Shown: positions 62,204 through 64,000 of the stretch, piece by piece
How the letters are laid out: each line of letters starts with the position of its first letter
Numbering within the stretch: position 1 is the first letter of the stretch
Assembly: GCF_014356525.2 (NCBI RefSeq)
Contig: NC_052507.1
Location: forward strand, 61,940,295-62,004,294
From: Nilaparvata lugens
Taxonomy: Eukaryota > Arthropoda > Insecta > Hemiptera > Delphacidae
Length of the DNA: 64,000 bases
Direction of reading: 5' to 3'
Notes under the pieces: generated by a model
What the model was told of the DNA's origin: nothing
Database searches by the model: none
What the model saw: only the letters and a program-made list of their open reading frames with translations
Translations under genes and position numbers: made by a program

Positions 62204-64000
62204 GTGGAATGGAATACGGGTTTGAAAGACAAAAGAGGCTGTATCGATAGGAAGAGAGAAGGCATCATTGAGAAAGCATCTATGTATTATGAGGAGTTAT
62301 TCAAAAGTTGGAATGATATAGATACATATACTACGGTCACAGCTGCACAAGAAGAATTACCCGATTTCCATGAACAAGAATTGTCTGATATTATAAAGGG
62401 ATTGAAAAATAATAAGATGGCTGGAATAGATAATATTTCTAATGAGATGATAAAAGCTATCTCGGCAAACATTTTGAGAGCGCTTGTTGATTGTTTCAAT
62501 AAAATACTTAAAGAGCAACTGGTTCCATACCAGTGGAAATTAGCAGATATAATTCTTCTATTCAAAAAAGGTGACATTTATAACATAAATAACTATCGCC
62601 CAATAAGTATTACATCATGCATTGGAAAGTTATTTATGAAAGCCATGTCAAATCGTATTCAGCCAATCCTTATAATTCATCAACCAAATGAGCAAGCTGG
62701 TTTCAGAAGAGGATTCTCAACAGTTGATAATTTACATATAATAAACCAATTGATCGAAAAGTGTTCTGAATATCGAATTAAGATTTATATGGCCTTTATA
62801 GATTATAAGAAAGCTTTTGACAGTTTGAATCATGGCTTTTTGTTCAAGTCTCTTCGTGAGCAGGGAGTGCCTGAAGTCTATTTGAACATTCTCAAGAATT
62901 ATTATGAGAGTAGTGCTGCGAGAATTCGTCTTGAGAGAGCAGGAAGGTATTTCAAACTGAGTAGAGGAGTCAAGCAGGGCGATCCTTATCACCGATTTTC
63001 TTCAATTCAGCTCTCCAGGAGGTGTTCGAACAGCTGGAATGGGAAAGAAGAGGTATCTCAATAAGAGGGGAGCACCTGAGCCACCTGAGATTTGCCGATG
63101 ACGTGATGTTGATAGGAAAGTCACTACAGGAACTGGAAAATATGATATTTGAGCTGGCAGAGGCAAGTAAGAAAGCTGGGCTTGAAATCAATCCTGAAAA
63201 GACCAACCTCATGACAAATGCGGCCCCAGGAATAATTGAGCTGGATGGAAAGGCTTTAAATTGGACGCAGGAAGTAGTCTATCTTGGTCAGTGTTACTCA
63301 TTCGATAAAAGAGAGGAAAAAGAGCTCAAACGAAGACGAACAGCTTCCTGGAACAAGTTCTGGTCGCTCAAATGCATCATGAAAAATAAAGAAGTCAGCT
63401 TATCATCCAAAACCAAAGTTCTTAGATCGTGTGTGTTCCCCACTCTTACGTACGGCGCACAAACCTGGGCCTGTAGAGCTAGCACTATAGACTCTATTCG
63501 TAAAACCCAACTGGCTATGGAAAGAAGCATTCTGAACATTCACCGTATGCAAAGAATTCGCACTTCAACCATCAAGAGCAAAATCAAGTTGGAAGACGTC
63601 ATTTCAACTATAAGAAGACTGAAGTGGAAATGGGCAGGACACGTTTCGCGACTACAAGATGGAAGATGGATGAAGAAAGTGACTGAATGGGAGCCATCGT
63701 GGAGGAAGAGGAACGTCGGCCGGCCAAGAGTGAGATGGAAGGATGACATCGTCAGAATAGCAGGAATCAACTGGATGGTAGCAGCCAGAGATCGACAGAG
63801 ATGGATCAACCTGGGGGAGGCCTATGCTCGGTGACGGGCTTAGTTTCCAAAACAAAACAAAACAAAACAAAACATGAAAAAGACTATTGATTGTTTTAAA
63901 TGAAATTGATTTCAAAAGTATTTTGAAGTACTTCAGTAATGTAACTTATGTGTGTTTTGGACAAAAATAAAGGCTTTATTTATTATTTATTATTATTATT
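62185..64000 (+). mobile_element. RTE-like non-LTR retrotransposon, 5'-truncated
   Basis: An RT region and C-terminal domain followed by a 3' tail with (AAAAC)n at 63851-63872, AATAAA at about 63967 and TATT/ATT repeats to the window end. The endonuclease is missing. It is probably recent: only one frame break is seen in about 1.6 kb. Confidence 0.75.
62204..63836 (+). pseudogene. Non-LTR reverse transcriptase (RTE-like), one frameshift
   Basis: 62204-63064 contains NKMAGIDNISNEMIK, WKLADIILLFKKGD, NNYRPISITSCIGKLF, FIDYKKAFDSL (motif A) and GVKQGDP. A base is lost near 62987. 63022-63834 then carries LRFADDVMLIG (motif C), a LKWKWAGHVSRL block and NVGRPRVRWKDD, ending W--L-EAYAR as in RTE-type elements. 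RT copies its RNA at the target site. The clade assignment is from memory of the motif pattern. Confidence 0.8.

Overview
The window is animal nuclear DNA, most likely from an insect and possibly a hemipteran. It is AT-rich, has GT-AG introns, and carries many mobile elements: BEL/Pao, Penelope-like, mariner/Tc1, an RTE-like non-LTR element, foldback MITEs, a tRNA-derived SINE head and long (GT)n tracts. The species cannot be named from the sequence alone. There is no prokaryotic gene organisation, rRNA, CRISPR array or intact tRNA.

Region 1 (1-25.5 kb) is host-like. On the minus strand I assembled five exons of a gamma-glutamyltranspeptidase (GGT) family gene (24248-23993, 19738-19545, 15570-15333, 14877-14764, 3506-3351). 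Splice signals and codon phase agree at the three downstream junctions. The last intron holds a decayed ~10 kb BEL/Pao retrotransposon (4246-14172), and other introns hold foldback elements. The catalytic Thr and one substrate-binding Asp of the family are replaced, so the product looks like a pseudoenzyme. A Penelope-like RT fragment lies downstream of the gene.

Region 2 (26.2-61.6 kb) is a pile-up of endogenised Polinton/adintovirus-like DNA viruses. Element 1 (about 34871-54903) is nearly complete and ambisense. Rightward from about 46.6 kb it has DNA polymerase B, a retroviral-type integrase with chromodomain, a packaging ATPase and two conserved proteins, the second a coiled-coil protein. 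Leftward it has a BIR/IAP-like protein, a two-exon gene, a membrane protein, a PLA2-domain protein, an adenain-like protease, a penton-like protein, a small basic protein, the major capsid protein and accessory genes. Element 2 is a diverged relative in the opposite orientation, split into two pieces flanking element 1: 26169-31735 (terminus, coiled-coil protein, ATPase, integrase) and 56741-61617 (two-exon gene, PLA2, protease, penton-like, small basic protein, truncated capsid). A third integrase scrap with accessory ORFs lies at 32579-33630. Two direct copies of an unidentified spliced gene (R) sit immediately outside element 1. Most viral genes carry stops or frameshifts; they are fossils.

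Region 3 (61.6-64 kb) has a dispersed repeat and a 5'-truncated, nearly intact RTE-like retrotransposon.

The most notable unexplained signal is in the two-exon viral gene. In both elements it carries a perfect inverted repeat inside the coding region and a second long hairpin spanning the stop codon. The coding-region repeats differ in sequence between the elements, so the fold is kept while the bases change.
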